Positions 9,317-18,688 are shown, counted from the first letter of the stretch. The stretch: 36,440 nt of DNA from an uncultured Legionellales bacterium (GCA_913045195.1 CAJWQR010000011.1:1-36440); one strand, 5' to 3'. Numbers and translations: made by a program. The notes: generated from the sequence alone by a model not told the origin.

Positions 9317-10030
9317 ATGCCCTTAATGAAATATATAACTTTATTTTTGTTTCTCGCTATAATTTTTGGTTGTAATAAAGAAATTGTTAGAGAGAATAAA
9401 CCAATTCAGAAAGAAATAGGTATTTCTCAGATAGTAAAGTCAGATATTGATAATGTATTAGATGTTCACATAGATGAATCGCGTAGATTATTAAAGGAGT
9501 TAATGTCAAAATTATACAAACGTAATCCTCGCGAATTAAAAAAATCCTCTTATAAAATGGTTGAAGAAAATATCGTTAGATTATTTGATTTAACACATAC
9601 ATGGGATTTCCCCGAACTTGGAGGAACACATGATATAGAATCGATACGATTAGTTTTTAACGAAGAGTATCAAGGGGATCGAGTTTTTGCTTTTGTCTCT
9701 GGATTAATGTCGATGATTATGAAATCTTATAATTATAAATCCAAATTTCATATGATTGATTCAGTTGATCCTCAGAAACTATATAATTGTGCGAGAAATT
9801 TAGAGATTGCTGCCTGGAAACTTAATAATGATCATGATCTACAAGGAAATTTATTTTTAATGAGTAATTCATTACCTAATGAAGAAATAAGAAATTTAAG
9901 TTATGAAAGAATCTTTGGTAAGTTGATAGCGACACAAGATAATATCGCTATAATAATAGCTGGGAAAAAGAACAGAGCAATCAAAACGGTTATACAGAAA
10001 ATGGCCACGGCAATTTTTTTACCTATCTAA
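9317..10030 (+). CDS. Uncharacterised lipoprotein between MidA-like gene and uppP
   Basis: A 237-aa predicted lipoprotein: a short basic start, hydrophobic TLFLFLAII and a lipobox FGC before NKE. The first ATG (9317) gives MPLMKYIT; the in-frame ATG at 9326 (MKYITLFLFLAIIFGC) gives a more ordinary signal peptide and may be the true start. The mature region has a helical, charged segment (HIDESRRLLKELMSKLYKRNPRELKK) and then conserved-looking blocks such as ESIRLVFNEEYQGDRVFAFVSGL and DPQKLYNCARNLEIAAWKLN. I recognise it only as a lipoprotein seen in gamma- and betaproteobacteria and know no function. The tight 6-bp spacing to the methyltransferase gene suggests co-transcription. Confidence 0.85.
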   Translation: MPLMKYITLFLFLAIIFGCNKEIVRENKPIQKEIGISQIVKSDIDNVLDVHIDESRRLLKELMSKLYKRNPRELKKSSYKMVEENIVRLFDLTHTWDFPELGGTHDIESIRLVFNEEYQGDRVFAFVSGLMSMIMKSYNYKSKFHMIDSVDPQKLYNCARNLEIAAWKLNNDHDLQGNLFLMSNSLPNEEIRNLSYERIFGKLIATQDNIAIIIAGKKNRAIKTVIQKMATAIFLPI

Positions 10031-10052
10031 TTTACCTTCATTGGGTCTAATT

Positions 10053-10853
10053 ATGGATTTAATACAGCTTATTATTATTTCAGTAGTCCAGGGCGTTACA
10101 GAATTTTTACCTATTTCAAGCTCCGCCCATTTAATACTTTTACCCCAATTAATGGATTGGGAAGACCAGGGATTAGCAATTGATGTAGCTGCTCATCTTG
10201 GTAGTTTATTTGCCGTGATATTTTACTTCAGGAAAGATTTTAGAAATATTTTAATTAATGGGTTAAAAACTACCTTTAAATTAAATTATGCAGAGATAGA
10301 TAATAAATTATTATGGTTTATTATTCTTGCCAGCATCCCAGCACTTGTTATTGGGTTTGTATTTCGTGAAATTATTTCAGATTACATGCGTGATCCCTTG
10401 ATTATCTCATTTACTACAATCTTATTTGGATTATTGTTATGGTTGTCAGACATTTTTGGGAGAAGATATCGAGAGATAAGTTCTATGAATACAAAAGATG
10501 CATTGATTATTGGGTTTTCACAAATATTAGCATTTATCCCCGGTACATCACGTTCCGGCATAACGATGACCACAGGTCTTTTATTAGGGTTTGATCGCGA
10601 AACTGCTGTTAAATTTTCATTTTTTATGTCAGTACCCATAATTATAGCGGCAGCATCATATGAAGCGATAAATTTGGTTCAACTTGGTAACAACATAGAC
10701 TTGTTTAATTTTATCGTTACTATTTTTTTATCAGCAGTAAGTTCTTTCTTTACGATCCATCTTTTTCTGAAATTTTTAGATAGAATCGGAATGTTGCCAT
10801 TTATCATATATCGATTGATACTAGGTACGATATTACTATTTATATTTGTTTAA
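10053..10853 (+). CDS. uppP: Undecaprenyl-diphosphatase UppP (BacA)
   Basis: Integral membrane enzyme that dephosphorylates undecaprenyl pyrophosphate, recycling the lipid carrier for peptidoglycan and other glycans. The frame is also open from a TTG at 10041, but I choose the ATG at 10053 (MDLIQLIIISVVQGVTEF) because it matches the family start; this gives 266 aa. Both BacA signatures are visible: QGVTEFLPISSSAH (E17, S22, H26) and PGTSRSG at 163-169 with the conserved Arg167. The first glutamate of the E-x4-E motif is Gln13, the common QG variant. Many hydrophobic helices fill the rest. It lies 22 bp after the lipoprotein gene. Confidence 0.96.
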   Translation: MDLIQLIIISVVQGVTEFLPISSSAHLILLPQLMDWEDQGLAIDVAAHLGSLFAVIFYFRKDFRNILINGLKTTFKLNYAEIDNKLLWFIILASIPALVIGFVFREIISDYMRDPLIISFTTILFGLLLWLSDIFGRRYREISSMNTKDALIIGFSQILAFIPGTSRSGITMTTGLLLGFDRETAVKFSFFMSVPIIIAAASYEAINLVQLGNNIDLFNFIVTIFLSAVSSFFTIHLFLKFLDRIGMLPFIIYRLILGTILLFIFV

Positions 10854-10854
10854 T

Positions 10855-10875
10855 AACTAAATATAGATTTTAGTT
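10855..10875. terminator. Weak AT-rich hairpin between uppP and cca
   Basis: A 7-bp inverted repeat AACTAAA / TTTAGTT with a 7-base loop spans the 16-bp gap between two converging genes and runs into the cca stop. It contains almost no G or C, so it may not terminate efficiently and could be chance in AT-rich sequence. Confidence 0.25.
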
Positions 10876-12084
10876 TGATAGTAATTTTTCCTTTAGATCC
10901 TTAATGCGTTCTTTTTTTAATGCATCACCAAGTTTTTTCCCATCAAGCCCTTTATTTTTTAATAAATCTAGATCAATATTTTTTGAGATTTCTAAAGCAT
11001 CTAAAAAATATTTAGCTTGAGGAAATTCTTTATCTTCATGACCGGCACGACCCCTTGAATCAGATTCACATGCAATCAAAAATTGTTTAAATCTTTCTGT
11101 TCTTCTGAATGCATCAAGTTTTTCTAGCTTTTCTAAAACCTCTTCCGCCCCCATTTCTTGTATTCGATGGCAGTCTAGATGAAACTCCGATACACACACT
11201 GCAAGATCATGATACTTATTTGGAACTTTATGTCGTTCACAAAACGAATTTATTATGCTGACTCCACGTTCCTCATGTCCATCATGATTTGGTAATTGTT
11301 CTTTTGGTGTGGTTGCTTTTCCAAGATCATGCACAAGTACAGCAAAACGTATTAGAGGGTCTGGCGATAATCTTACTGACTGATTTAGAGACATCAATGT
11401 ATGTCTTCCCACATCAATCTCAGGATGATATTTTTTATCTTGGGGAACACCAAATAAGGACTCTATTTCAGGAAAAAGTTCTTCTAAAGCATGACATGAA
11501 CGTAGCGCCAGAATAAAACGTGATGGATATTTTCCAGTTAATGCTTTTTTCATTTCTGTCCAAACACGTTCCGGTATTAACTCATTTAATTCACCAGATT
11601 TTGAGATTATATTTAGTAGCTCCATTGTTTCGTCAGCAATTTTAAAACCAAAACAAGCAGCAAAACGAGCAACACGTAATACACGGAGAGGGTCTTCTAC
11701 AAAGGCAGAGGAAACATGGCGTAAAACACCATTTTTTAAATCAGTTTTACCATCGTATGGATCTATTAAATTTCCATTTTCATCTTCAGCAATTGCGTTT
11801 ATGGTTATGTCTCTACGCTTTAAGTCGTCTTCGAGCGTAATTTTAGGAGAGGAGTAAAATGTAAAACCTTTATAGCCCTTTCCAGACTTACGTTCTGTAC
11901 GGGCAAGTGCATATTCTTCTTTAGTTTTTGGGTGTAAAAATACTGGAAAATTTTCGCCAACAGCTTTAAAACCTTCATTGATCATTTCTTCTGGTGTCGC
12001 GCCTGTGACTACCCAGTCTCGATCCTTAACAGGGATACCCAGTAATTTGTCACGAACTGCACCACCAACCAAATATGTTTTCAT
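10870..12084 (-). CDS. cca: CCA-adding tRNA nucleotidyltransferase, HD-domain type
   Basis: Adds or repairs the 3'-terminal CCA of tRNAs. It is 404 aa, close to E. coli Cca (412). The nucleotidyltransferase head is YLVGGAVRDKLLG, with the metal-binding pair D21 and D23 in KDRDWVV. RRDITINAIA, DPLRVLRVARFA and the ERVWTEMKKAL block of the class II neck and body follow. The C-terminal HD phosphohydrolase domain (LVHDLGKATTP) is present, as in E. coli, where it gives phosphatase and 2',3'-cyclic phosphodiesterase activities. It is the last of three minus-strand genes (slt, NDUFA9-like SDR, cca) and converges on uppP. Confidence 0.97.
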   Translation of the reverse strand: MKTYLVGGAVRDKLLGIPVKDRDWVVTGATPEEMINEGFKAVGENFPVFLHPKTKEEYALARTERKSGKGYKGFTFYSSPKITLEDDLKRRDITINAIAEDENGNLIDPYDGKTDLKNGVLRHVSSAFVEDPLRVLRVARFAACFGFKIADETMELLNIISKSGELNELIPERVWTEMKKALTGKYPSRFILALRSCHALEELFPEIESLFGVPQDKKYHPEIDVGRHTLMSLNQSVRLSPDPLIRFAVLVHDLGKATTPKEQLPNHDGHEERGVSIINSFCERHKVPNKYHDLAVCVSEFHLDCHRIQEMGAEEVLEKLEKLDAFRRTERFKQFLIACESDSRGRAGHEDKEFPQAKYFLDALEISKNIDLDLLKNKGLDGKKLGDALKKERIKDLKEKLLSN

Positions 12085-12111
12085 AAATTTTTAATCAAAA
12101 TCTATTAATTT

Positions 12112-13068
12112 TTATGAGTCGTTGCGAAACTTAGAATAAAATGAACTATATTCATAGTCTGACAGATAATGGGGTACAATATCTTCAATTGCAGTTGGTT
12201 TAATATTGTATCGAAATAAGTCATTACACTCACAAATACTATTTGTTTGTGCCGACAGATAATTGTCTGTTGAGAATGGTTTGCCTGGTATAAAATCAAA
12301 TATTCTAGCTTGAATACGCGAAACAATATTGTTTAGTGGAATTATGGTGCATTTTAAACCTAGAGCATCTGATGTGTATCTGACTAAATCTTTTAATGAA
12401 TAAGTTTTTGCCCCACATAATTGAAACTTTTTATCATAACTATCCGGATCATTGACTGCCCTAGCTATCATTTCTACCACATCAAGCACATACACTGGAG
12501 CAAACTTTGTTTGATGGCATGCAAGCGGAAAGAATAAAGGGCTTACTTTTAATAAGCTTGCAAATCGATTAAAAAAACTATCTTTCTTACCAAAAATAAC
12601 AGATGGTTTGAATATGGTAGGCCTTATTCCGACTGAATTTGAAAATAATAGTTCTTCAGCTTTCCCTTTCGTTTTTAGATAAAAACTTTTTCCATTTTTT
12701 GCATCTGCATTTAGCGCACTCATTTGCATGATCCTACGTATTCCGTTAATTTCACATGCAGAAATTAGATTTTCAATCAATTTGACATGCACTTTTTTAA
12801 AACCTTTCCCATTATTTCCTTTTTCATTAAGTATTCCAACTAAGTTAATTACCGCATCACAATCAACGAGTAGTTTTTTTAGATTTTCAGAATTATGAAT
12901 ATCTGTTTCTACTAGCTCCAAGTTTGGCAAAAGAATTAAGTTCCCCCGGCTATATTCTCGGTTTCGAGTAGGCACTTTCAACTTATAACCGTCTTCTGAT
13001 AGACGATTGCAGAGAGATTGGCCTACAAAACCTGTTCCCCCAAGTATTGCTATTTTTTTAATTAACAT
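12112..13068 (-). CDS. NAD(P)-binding SDR, complex I NDUFA9-like
   Basis: A 318-aa atypical (extended) SDR. The N-terminal dinucleotide-binding motif is ILGGTGFVGQSL, with further motifs DAVINLVGILNE and MQMSALNADAKNGKSFYLKTKGKAEELL; the latter supplies a YLKTK-type Tyr-x3-Lys. The pattern matches bacterial proteins annotated as complex I NDUFA9 subunit family. In mitochondria NDUFA9 is a supernumerary subunit; the bacterial role is unproven and may be a quinone- or lipid-related reductase. The start codon overlaps the end of slt by 11 bp, so the two are coupled. cca follows 27 bp downstream. Confidence 0.9.
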   Translation of the reverse strand: MLIKKIAILGGTGFVGQSLCNRLSEDGYKLKVPTRNREYSRGNLILLPNLELVETDIHNSENLKKLLVDCDAVINLVGILNEKGNNGKGFKKVHVKLIENLISACEINGIRRIMQMSALNADAKNGKSFYLKTKGKAEELLFSNSVGIRPTIFKPSVIFGKKDSFFNRFASLLKVSPLFFPLACHQTKFAPVYVLDVVEMIARAVNDPDSYDKKFQLCGAKTYSLKDLVRYTSDALGLKCTIIPLNNIVSRIQARIFDFIPGKPFSTDNYLSAQTNSICECNDLFRYNIKPTAIEDIVPHYLSDYEYSSFYSKFRNDS

Positions 13069-15295
13069 TTTTTTCTGTATTAATCTTTAATATTTGACCT
13101 GGTTGTAGAGGCCTGTTTCTTTTTAAATTATTCCATTTAAGAAGATCAGTAACCCAGATATCAAATTTTCTTGCTATTAACCATAATGAATCACCTTTTT
13201 TTACCGTATATTCAGTTGTTGTTTCATTATGAATTGCTGTTTTTACAATCTTCTCCTCTTCAACATTTTTTTTATCTAATAGTTCAATAGGGTTACATGA
13301 TAGTTTAGTTATCAATTTTTTACTTTTTGGTGTTATTAAAGGCATACGATCTTTCATCGGTTTTATTGTCATTTTGAAACGCCAGTCATAGACAATAGAA
13401 AAATATAACACACGACGTACATATTTTCGGGTTTCATTAAAAGGGATCAATTCTACCCAAATATCAGGGTTTTCAGCACACACTTTTTTTGGCAGCCATT
13501 TTAAAACACGATGCGGACCAGCATTATACGCGGCAGTAGCTAAGATAATATTGCCATCAAATTTATCTAACATCATTTTCATGTAGGCGCTACCAATCGG
13601 GACATTTGTTTCAGCTTCTCTCAATTTACTTTTTTTGAAATTTTTTATGCCTATATGTTTTGCAACACTCCTACCAGTTCTAGGCATAACTTGCATCAAA
13701 CCCAATGCGCCAACTGGCGAGCTTATATCCTCAATAAATGCACTTTCTGCTCTAACCACTCCAAAAACCCAGCTACGATCAATATTATTTTTCTTTGCGT
13801 GTTTTGTTAATAAAGCCTCAAATAATATTGGAAAACGTAGAACTAAATTATCGAGTGCTTTAGCCCTACTCATTGTTATTATAGCTCTGTTATGCCACCC
13901 CCATTTTACTGCAAGTGCTGCAGCCATTTGCATTTGATAGGTAGTCATTTTATTTAGAGCATGATGCCATTCCCGTCTTGCATTAGTGTTCATGTCAAGT
14001 TGATAAAATTCATATGCACGCTTCATTGCAGGTAATGAAGATATACGTTTTAACTCTTCTTTATCATCTGTTACGGGGTAGTGATTCATACTATAGGGCT
14101 TATTAATTTTGTCAGCTGCAAGGAATCCGTAATAGTCGCGTTCTTTTGCTAATTTTGTATAGATCTGTTTTGCTTTTTCAATTTCTCCTGTTTCTTCTAG
14201 AGCACGCGCATGCCAGTAGGTCCAGCGTAAATCAATCGCTGAAATAGGAGCTTTCCCCATTGTCCATTTTTTTAATAGCTTCCAATCTTTTTTTAATAAT
14301 GCGGTACGTAGGCGGTAATGAAACACCTCATCATCAACATGGTAATTATCAATTTGATCAAGTAATACTGATGCTATTTTACTTTTCTTTTTTGCAGCAT
14401 TGATGGCAAGTATTCGTTCAATTTCTGCGATTTCGCCAGGAGTGAATGAGTATTTTATTTTTAGAGCTTCAAGTCTTTTAAAAGCCTTTTCAGGATTACG
14501 TTTTGCTAGTCGTAAGATGCCATGAGCAATAATTTCTCTTGTAGTTTCATTATCTATAAGATTAGGTTTTCTTGTATTTTTATATGGTTTTTTATGTATT
14601 TGTAGCCATTTTCTTGCAAGGACTTTATATTCGGGATTAAGTCGTCGAGATAAATATGTAGCGAGACCAACTTCGTTGTTTTGCATTGATAAGCGAAAAC
14701 GCTTCCAGACTAGTTCGTTCGTTACTAAATTACTTTTATATAAAAGTTCAAATGGTTGATCACACTGAGAGGGTAACGATTTTCCAGTCAACCAGACTGA
14801 ACGAATATCTTCCAATAAAAATTCTTTTTTATCTAATTTCATTCTTGCGTATAACTGGTAGCACTGCATAACAGGATTTGAGTGTTTAATATAATTGTCG
14901 AGAAATGTTTGCCAATGTTTCCTTCTGATTAATACTTTTAACCATGAATTCCTGAGCCTATTTGTAACTGGTAAATCTCTATAGCGGTTTAGAAAATAAA
15001 TTATATCCGAGTTTTTTTCCTTCCAAATACGCTTTTTTAGATAATTGTAACGTAGATAGGGGTATAGCGGATAATCCTTAAGGGTGTTAGCAATCCTTCC
15101 GAATGTTTTATATTTTTTGGATTCAAATGCTTTTTTAGCGGCAAGATAATCTTTACGTTGTAATTCGAGTGTATTTGCATGGGTTGGGATTGTTGTGAAA
15201 ATAAAAAGAAATAACAATGGTATTGATAGCCACCATTGCTTTTTTACTGCAAGGTAATATTTGTGTGTTTTTTGAGAAGGGGGTGCTGATTTCAT
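13058..15295 (-). CDS. slt: Soluble lytic murein transglycosylase with C-terminal LysM
   Basis: Periplasmic enzyme that cleaves the MurNAc-GlcNAc bond of peptidoglycan to leave 1,6-anhydroMurNAc ends. It is 745 aa. A signal peptide lies at about 20-40 (hydrophobic WLSIPLLFLFIFTTIPTHA) after an unusually long polar N-terminal extension. A long helical superhelix typical of Slt70 follows. The catalytic SLT domain has GVVRAESAF with catalytic Glu517, then GALGLMQVMPRTG and ATAAYNAGPHRVLKW. Unlike E. coli Slt70 (645 aa), it ends in a LysM peptidoglycan-binding domain at about 696-738 (YTVKKGDSLWLIARKF ... LQPGQILKI). It precedes the NDUFA9-like gene, overlapping it by 11 bp. Confidence 0.95.
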   Translation of the reverse strand: MKSAPPSQKTHKYYLAVKKQWWLSIPLLFLFIFTTIPTHANTLELQRKDYLAAKKAFESKKYKTFGRIANTLKDYPLYPYLRYNYLKKRIWKEKNSDIIYFLNRYRDLPVTNRLRNSWLKVLIRRKHWQTFLDNYIKHSNPVMQCYQLYARMKLDKKEFLLEDIRSVWLTGKSLPSQCDQPFELLYKSNLVTNELVWKRFRLSMQNNEVGLATYLSRRLNPEYKVLARKWLQIHKKPYKNTRKPNLIDNETTREIIAHGILRLAKRNPEKAFKRLEALKIKYSFTPGEIAEIERILAINAAKKKSKIASVLLDQIDNYHVDDEVFHYRLRTALLKKDWKLLKKWTMGKAPISAIDLRWTYWHARALEETGEIEKAKQIYTKLAKERDYYGFLAADKINKPYSMNHYPVTDDKEELKRISSLPAMKRAYEFYQLDMNTNARREWHHALNKMTTYQMQMAAALAVKWGWHNRAIITMSRAKALDNLVLRFPILFEALLTKHAKKNNIDRSWVFGVVRAESAFIEDISSPVGALGLMQVMPRTGRSVAKHIGIKNFKKSKLREAETNVPIGSAYMKMMLDKFDGNIILATAAYNAGPHRVLKWLPKKVCAENPDIWVELIPFNETRKYVRRVLYFSIVYDWRFKMTIKPMKDRMPLITPKSKKLITKLSCNPIELLDKKNVEEEKIVKTAIHNETTTEYTVKKGDSLWLIARKFDIWVTDLLKWNNLKRNRPLQPGQILKINTEKNVN

Positions 15296-15417
15296 TTAAA
15301 ATGCCATTTTCAAAAAAATTCTGGGGATTGTCCTTATTTAGCTTTGAATTAGCAACATTTTTTCGCTTTTCACTGGTAACATAGCCCGTTTATTCAAAAA
15401 CAGAAGATCATCTGATA

Positions 15418-16221
15418 ATGCTTATAGAAATAACCATACAAACTATAGCTATTTACGCACTAACAGGTATTTTTGCTGGCCTAATAGGCGGGATGTTAGG
15501 TTTAGGTGGCGGTATTATTATCGTGCCAGTTTTACATTATATTTTTACTCAGCAAGGATTTGCTTCGTCAGTAGTAATGCATCAAGCAGTTACTACCTCA
15601 CTAGCAACCATAATAATTACTTCGCTCTTTGCTACTTATACACATCACCAAAAAAAAGCAGTATCTTGGTCTATAGTAAATCGTATTGCCCCCGGCGTTT
15701 TACTAGGAGCATGCCTTGGTGCTTTAGTGGCAGATTCGCTATCAAGTAATATATTACGAATTTTTTTTGGTTTATTTGAGGTATTGGTTGCGATTCAAAT
15801 CTGGTTTGAAATTAGACCAACGTCTAATATTTCTTTACCGGGCACCAGCAGATTTGTCATCTCTGGGCTTGGTATTGGCTTATTTTCGACTTTATTAGGT
15901 ATTGGTGGTGGGACATTAACAGTTCCGTTTTTATTGTGGTGTAATTTAAATATACGAAATGCTGTTGCAATATCTTCAGCATGTAGTTTCCCGATTGCGG
16001 TCGCGGGTACTACCGCATTTATTATTGCAGGCTGGGATAGTTTGAATATTTTTACACACTCGATAGGGTATCTATATTGGCCTGCCGCACTTATTATAGT
16101 GACGATGACAATCTTTTTTGCCCCAATTGGCGCACGTCTAGCGCATTATTTGCCAATTGAAATTTTGAAACGAAGTTTCGCTATATTACTTATGATTGTC
16201 GGGATAAAAATGCTTATCTAG
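15418..16221 (+). CDS. TauE/SafE (TSUP) family membrane permease
   Basis: A 267-aa polytopic protein with about eight hydrophobic helices. It shows the internal duplication typical of TSUP transporters: GIFAGLIGGMLGLGGGIIIVP near residue 20 and the related GLFSTLLGIGGGTLTVPF near residue 160. Characterised members move sulfite, sulfonates, sulfoacetate or other organic anions, but substrate cannot be read from sequence. Its position one gene away from sat makes a sulfur anion a reasonable guess, nothing more. It is divergent from slt across 122 bp, and its stop overlaps the hemH stop by 4 bp. Confidence 0.9.
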   Translation: MLIEITIQTIAIYALTGIFAGLIGGMLGLGGGIIIVPVLHYIFTQQGFASSVVMHQAVTTSLATIIITSLFATYTHHQKKAVSWSIVNRIAPGVLLGACLGALVADSLSSNILRIFFGLFEVLVAIQIWFEIRPTSNISLPGTSRFVISGLGIGLFSTLLGIGGGTLTVPFLLWCNLNIRNAVAISSACSFPIAVAGTTAFIIAGWDSLNIFTHSIGYLYWPAALIIVTMTIFFAPIGARLAHYLPIEILKRSFAILLMIVGIKMLI

Positions 16222-17330
16222 TTTTTGTTATGTACAGATTTTTCTGCGAGTTCTTTGCTCTTGTATAAATCTTGTTTTATTTTTTCATTGTTCCATGTTG
16301 ATGAGAATTCTGGCCAACCAATTGCATGTTGAAGAATAATATTACAAAGTAATTCAAGATGATCAGGGTGTTCGTTTAAGGCAGGAATATAATCAAATGA
16401 TTCACCTCCAGCATCAATAAAAAAATCACGATTTTGGATATTGATTTCTTCTAATGTTTCTAAGCAATCAGCGGAAAAACCGGGACAGATAATATTGACA
16501 CTTTTTATGCCACTATTTGCAAGCGATATTAATGTTGTATCAGTATAAGGCTGTAACCATTCCTTTGGACCAAAACGTGATTGGAATGTAACTGACCATT
16601 CTTCTTCATTTAATTTTAATTTTTCAGCAACCAAACGTGCTGTTTTATGACATTCACAGTGATATGGATCACCAGCAAGAAAATAATGTTTAGGTAAGCC
16701 ATGAAAAGAAAATAATAACTTTTGTGGTTTTTTATTGTCTGTCCAGTAGCTCATAATGCTATTTGCTAGAGTATCGATATAACCTGGATGATCATGGTAG
16801 TGGTTGACCATTCTTATTTCAGGCAACCAACGCCATTTTTTAAGTTCATCTACTACTGCGTCAAATGTTGAACCTGTTGTTGCAGATGAATATTGCGGAT
16901 ACAAGGGTAATACAAGAATTCTTTTCGAATTGGCCACTTGTAATTTCTTAAGGCCTGATTTAATTGATGGGTTCCCATAACGCATCGCCAATTCAATTCT
17001 AATCGGTCCTTGAATTTTTTTAGCTAGAATCTTTTTCAATCCTTCAACTTGCATGCTCGAAATTGATAGTAATGGCGATCCATTTTCTGTCCATATTTTT
17101 TTGTATGCCTTGGCCGATTGAGATGGACGAATTCGTAAAATTATTCCATGAAGAATGAACCACCATAAAAACTTAGGTAGTTCAATTACACGAGAATCAG
17201 AGAGGAACTCAGCCAAATATTTTCTAACTGCGCTAGCAGTAGGGTTATCTGGCGTACCTAAATTTGTAATAAGGATTCCGGTGCAGCAAGGAGTATCATG
17301 CTCATATTTGGGATTACCTTTATAATTCAT
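16218..17330 (-). CDS. hemH: Ferrochelatase HemH
   Basis: Inserts Fe2+ into protoporphyrin IX, the last step of protohaem synthesis. It is 370 aa, typical of proteobacteria. Family motifs in order are ILITNLGTPDNPTASAVRKYL, LAMRYGNPSI, LPLYPQYSSATTGST, FSFHGLPKHYF with the conserved metal-site histidine, TFQSRFGPKEWLQPYT, and CPGFSADCLETLEEI with the conserved acidic residue. The pathway's second step, hemB, lies elsewhere in the window (31768-32781). It is convergent with the TSUP gene (4-bp overlap) and divergent from sat across 108 bp. Confidence 0.97.
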   Translation of the reverse strand: MNYKGNPKYEHDTPCCTGILITNLGTPDNPTASAVRKYLAEFLSDSRVIELPKFLWWFILHGIILRIRPSQSAKAYKKIWTENGSPLLSISSMQVEGLKKILAKKIQGPIRIELAMRYGNPSIKSGLKKLQVANSKRILVLPLYPQYSSATTGSTFDAVVDELKKWRWLPEIRMVNHYHDHPGYIDTLANSIMSYWTDNKKPQKLLFSFHGLPKHYFLAGDPYHCECHKTARLVAEKLKLNEEEWSVTFQSRFGPKEWLQPYTDTTLISLANSGIKSVNIICPGFSADCLETLEEINIQNRDFFIDAGGESFDYIPALNEHPDHLELLCNIILQHAIGWPEFSSTWNNEKIKQDLYKSKELAEKSVHNKN

Positions 17331-17438
17331 AATTAGTATTTATATAGGAGCAGCGCTTGTTTGTAAAAAATATTAATATAGCACCTCATTTTGTTATACC
17401 AAATATCACTAGATGCAATTAATTAAGAGGAGCAAAGT

Positions 17439-18632
17439 ATGATTAAGCCACATGGGGCGGATATATTAAAGCCATTATTTATAGAAAATTCTGTGGAGCG
17501 TAATGCATTATTAGAGGAGGCTGCATCATTACCAGCTTTGATTCTTAATTCTGCTTCAGCGGCTAATGCGGTCATGCTAGGCGCTGGCTATTTTACCCCT
17601 CTGGAGGGCTATATGAATGTAGCGGATACACTTTCAGTGGCTGAAAAAATGCAAACTGAAAACGGATTATTTTGGCCAGTGCCATGCATTAATTGCACCG
17701 ATGATATTACAGCTATTGAGGGGTCATCAACGATCGCATTACTTGATCCTAATATTGAAGGTAATCCTGTTTTAGCAATACAAAATGTAGAAGCGATAGA
17801 AAGCTTAAGTGAAGCACAAATTAATCTGGTCACCAAACAAATTTTTGGAACTCTGGATACAGGACATCCAGGAGTAAAAACATTTAAAGGTCTTGGTAAA
17901 TATCTGATATCAGGCCCTATTAAAGTTTTGAATTACAGTTATTTTGAAACTGATTTTGCAAGTACATTTCGTACAGCGTTACAAATTCGAAATCAGATAG
18001 AGCAAAATAATTGGGAAACTGTTGTGGCTTTTCAAACAAGGAATCCAATGCATAGAGCGCATGAAGAATTATGTAAGATTGCACAAGAATCAATAAATGC
18101 TGATGGAATTTTGATTCATATGTTATTAGGGAGATTAAAGCCGGGCGATATTCCAGCTGATATTCGTGATGCTGCGATCAGGAAAATGGTTGAGCTTTAT
18201 TTTCCAAAAAATACCGTGATGGTCACCGGTTACGGTTTCGACATGCTATATGCTGGACCAAGAGAAGCAGTACTTCATGCTGTATTTCGTCAGAATGCAG
18301 GTTGTACACATTTAATTGTCGGGCGCGACCATGCAGGCGTTGGGGATTTTTATGGTCCTTTTGATGCACAAACAATCTTTGATAATAATACTATTATAGA
18401 TGCTTTAGATATTGAAATTTTTAAAGCTGACCATACGGCTTACTCAAAAAAACTAAACAAAGTTGTAATGTTGCGTGACGCTACAGACCATACTAAAGAG
18501 GACTTTGTGATGTTATCGGGTACTCGGGTCCGTGATATGTTAGCGGCTGGCGAAGACTTACCTCCCGAGTTCGCGCGCCCCGAAGTCGCTGAAATATTGA
18601 TGTCTTATTATCAGCAAGAAGAAAATTTGTAA
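17439..18632 (+). CDS. sat: Sulfate adenylyltransferase (ATP sulfurylase) Sat
   Basis: Interconverts sulfate + ATP and APS + PPi. It is 397 aa, the homo-oligomeric Sat type, without an APS-kinase domain and unrelated to CysD/CysN. Active-site motifs are QTRNPMHRAHEEL (the QxRNPxHxxH loop), GRLKPGDIPADIR, VGRDHAGVGDFYGP and the C-terminal SGTRVRDML. An AAGAGGAG ribosome-binding site lies at good spacing before the ATG. In sulfur-oxidising proteobacteria this enzyme commonly runs toward ATP and sulfate with AprAB supplying APS; in others it serves assimilation. No apr, dsr or cys genes are in the window, so direction is undecided. The gene seems monocistronic, between hemH and the groESL promoter. 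Confidence 0.96.
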   Translation: MIKPHGADILKPLFIENSVERNALLEEAASLPALILNSASAANAVMLGAGYFTPLEGYMNVADTLSVAEKMQTENGLFWPVPCINCTDDITAIEGSSTIALLDPNIEGNPVLAIQNVEAIESLSEAQINLVTKQIFGTLDTGHPGVKTFKGLGKYLISGPIKVLNYSYFETDFASTFRTALQIRNQIEQNNWETVVAFQTRNPMHRAHEELCKIAQESINADGILIHMLLGRLKPGDIPADIRDAAIRKMVELYFPKNTVMVTGYGFDMLYAGPREAVLHAVFRQNAGCTHLIVGRDHAGVGDFYGPFDAQTIFDNNTIIDALDIEIFKADHTAYSKKLNKVVMLRDATDHTKEDFVMLSGTRVRDMLAAGEDLPPEFARPEVAEILMSYYQQEENL

Positions 18633-18688
18633 TCTAGCATCCCCATTAAATACTTCTCTTTACACTGTATATTTTTTGCGCATAAGTA

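Noticed and set aside
10041-10052. TTG start giving uppP four more residues (MGLI)
   Set aside because: The ATG at 10053 gives a standard UppP N-terminus and ATG is favoured over TTG without a strong ribosome-binding site for the latter.
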